Assembly: GCA_013398295.1 (NCBI GenBank)
Contig: VZSF01001068.1
Location: forward strand, 283,265 to 347,264
Length of the DNA stretch: 64,000 nt
Direction: 5' to 3'
Source of the DNA: Chionis minor
Lineage: Eukaryota; Chordata; Aves; Charadriiformes; Chionididae
Shown here: positions 62,313 through 64,000 of the stretch, in pieces
Position numbering within the stretch: position 1 is the first letter of the stretch
Layout: each line of letters opens with the position of its first letter
Made by a program: the position numbers and the translations under genes
The notes under the pieces: generated by a model
Told to the model about the DNA's origin: nothing
Database searches by the model: none
What the model saw: only the letters and a program-made list of their open reading frames with translations

Positions 62313-64000
62313 GTAAGCAGAGCTAGAGATCATTACACTTGACATTTCAAGGCTTGAACATATTAATTTTTTATGCCTTGCTACTTGTATATCGTTAATA
62401 AAAATCTGACTAAAAACTTTTTAGGATGTATTTGTTGCTTTGCCTTTGATCTTAATGTTTGCAAACTAATACATTAATACATGTGAAGCCTAAGGAGATT
62501 TTTATAAGAGAATATTTCCATACATTACGTTTTCATTTCCATTTTAGGTAGCTGTAGCTTTTGTTGGGTTGTTGATGACAGCAGCACTAGATTTTGGTGG
62601 AAAATATATGCCTTTGTCTTTTTGTAAAATGTCACTTTCTTAGAAATGTGCTACTTAACAATTTTGTTCTGGTAACAGTCTTTCGAGTAATGTAATTGCC
62701 AGTCATTTTCTCTACAGTGTGGCTCAGTGGACTATTTACTCATCAGTCTAAATTACAATAATCTAAAAATTATCAAATAATTTCAGATGAAGTTTTGATA
62801 TGTTATTTTAAGAGTAACAATTTGTGAACTGCTGAGTACCGTCATTTGCTGGAAATGAGAGTGGCTGGCCTTTGCTTAAGGCACCTCATGGCTTAGCATC
62901 GGGTTGTAGCTTAAATCGACTAGAAGGACTAAAATGCCTGTCAGTGGAAAGTCATTCCTATTTTAAAAATTAGCAACATCATTTGCAGTAAACTAATGCT
63001 GATCTTTCTTTTAGCGAGCTTCTTTGGATGTATGTATTGGGAGGTAATAGCTATACATTAGAAGGTAATATATACGGAAAAATGCATATGGCAAGTTCTT
63101 TTGTATTGTCCTGTTCTTCCTGTTTTGTTTCCCGTTTGGCAGTATTCTACAGTTCCGTTAGCTATACAGATTTTATATATATAACAGTCAAAAAAATCCA
63201 AGTACATGGTTGAGTTTCATTTGTCTTCTTTTTCCATTATGTGATTATGTAGTAAGATTTGCTGAAATGAGTTCTTGTAAACATTAGACCATGCCTTAGC
63301 GTTTCCAGAGTTGGGTTTGTCAAGCAAGTATTCAAATGAAATAGAGTAATCAAGTTATTTGGCAGGAAAAGAGTCAGGATATTAATACTACTTGAGTTTA
63401 GTATGTAGCCAGTGTATGCAAAGGAAGAATCAGATTTGTGAAAATAATTGATGGCAGGCAAAACTTGCTGTTGAGCTGGGAACGAAAACTACCATGCTGC
63501 TGGAAGTGAAAGCAAGCAAGAAATAAATGCATTTCTTCCTGCCACAGTATTTGCATTCATTGTAATTCTCTTTTGGCCATTGGAAACTTGAGGAAGGAAA
63601 AGTAAATAACAGGGCTCATAAAAACACATTTTCTCGTAGTCAGAGTGAAACTGGTTCTCTTTATAGCTGTGAGAGAAGACTCGCGCTCCAGCCGGCGTTG
63701 GGTTTTTTGGTGCAGCTGCAGGAGTACTTTGGCCTCATGTGAAAATTCGGGCTGTCCCTATAAGCTGTGTTTCTTACCCACTAGAGGGAGTGACACTGTG
63801 CTGACATGGGAATAAAAGAAAGTGGATGGAAGGTATTCTGGGTAGTGGCAAGAGCAGTGTTAGTAAAGGGGTAGCAAATGTTTTGATGGTAACTGAATTA
63901 AAAATGCCTAGATCAGACTGAGATGTGATTTTCGAGCAGTGGTGTTCCTGGGTACGATGACATGTTTGAGTAAATGCAGAATGAATACTCGGTTTGCTGT
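62313..64000 (+). other. Start of next intron (runs off the window)
   Basis: AT-rich DNA with no recognisable continuation of the TAF4 domain, no family-like exon and no repeat family identified. The next expected exon, opening with the QQ-rich helix and the DANLTALAAIGPRKK segment of the family, is not present up to 64000. Confidence 0.7.

Overview
The window is a 64 kb piece of a vertebrate, almost certainly avian, nuclear genome. The evidence is AT-rich long-intron DNA, several CR1 (chicken repeat 1) LINE fragments carrying the conserved CR1 3' end, a candidate avian-type LTR, and a split protein-coding gene on the + strand. There are no bacterial features. One gene explains all the convincing coding sequence: the interior of a TFIID subunit gene of the TAF4 family, best assigned to TAF4B. 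Eleven consecutive exons can be read between 2981 and 62312. All have GT-AG junctions and phases that join into one frame of 1539 nt (513 codons). The 5' exons (start codon and promoter) and the 3' end (last part of the TAF4 C-terminal domain) lie outside the window.

Layout: exons at 2981-3118 and 4082-4309 encode a low-complexity Ser/Thr/Gln/Pro-rich activator-contact region. Exons at 5194-5316, 7041-7130 and the start of 8963-9220 encode the TAFH (NHR1) domain. The rest of 8963-9220, with 18781-18883 and 23110-23224, encodes a variable linker. Exons at 30844-31013, 49371-49501, 51480-51605 and 62256-62312 encode the TAF4 histone-fold region and the charged helix after it. Introns range from 0.9 to 18.4 kb. 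The paralogue call rests on TAF4B-like residues (QSCKDEPFL, QHRM, LLDAKI, ELKSSPQP). It is also supported by divergence in a domain where true TAF4 is nearly invariant among vertebrates. Several blocks remain TAF4-like, so TAF4 is not formally excluded.

The introns hold the interesting non-coding structure: a 269-bp hAT-Charlie-type transposon with terminal inverted repeats and NTCTAGAN target duplications (7.2 kb); a ~130-bp imperfect hairpin (14.0 kb); CR1 fragments at 15.6, 25.75-26.3 (one CR1 nested in another), 46.0-47.0 and 52.9 kb; a candidate LTR (26.4 kb); a diverged ~120-bp tandem repeat (32.4-32.8 kb); a ~1.1-kb collinear imperfect palindrome centred near 37.23 kb; a CpG island at 47.95-48.29 kb about 1.1 kb upstream of a TAF4B exon; an uninterrupted 486-nt A homopolymer (55.7-56.2 kb); and a G/T-only tract just upstream of the last exon. 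No tRNA, rRNA, CRISPR or second protein-coding gene could be supported.

No wholly new biological system is evident. The best candidates for unexplained biology are the ~1.1-kb palindrome, the 130-bp hairpin and the intronic CpG island.
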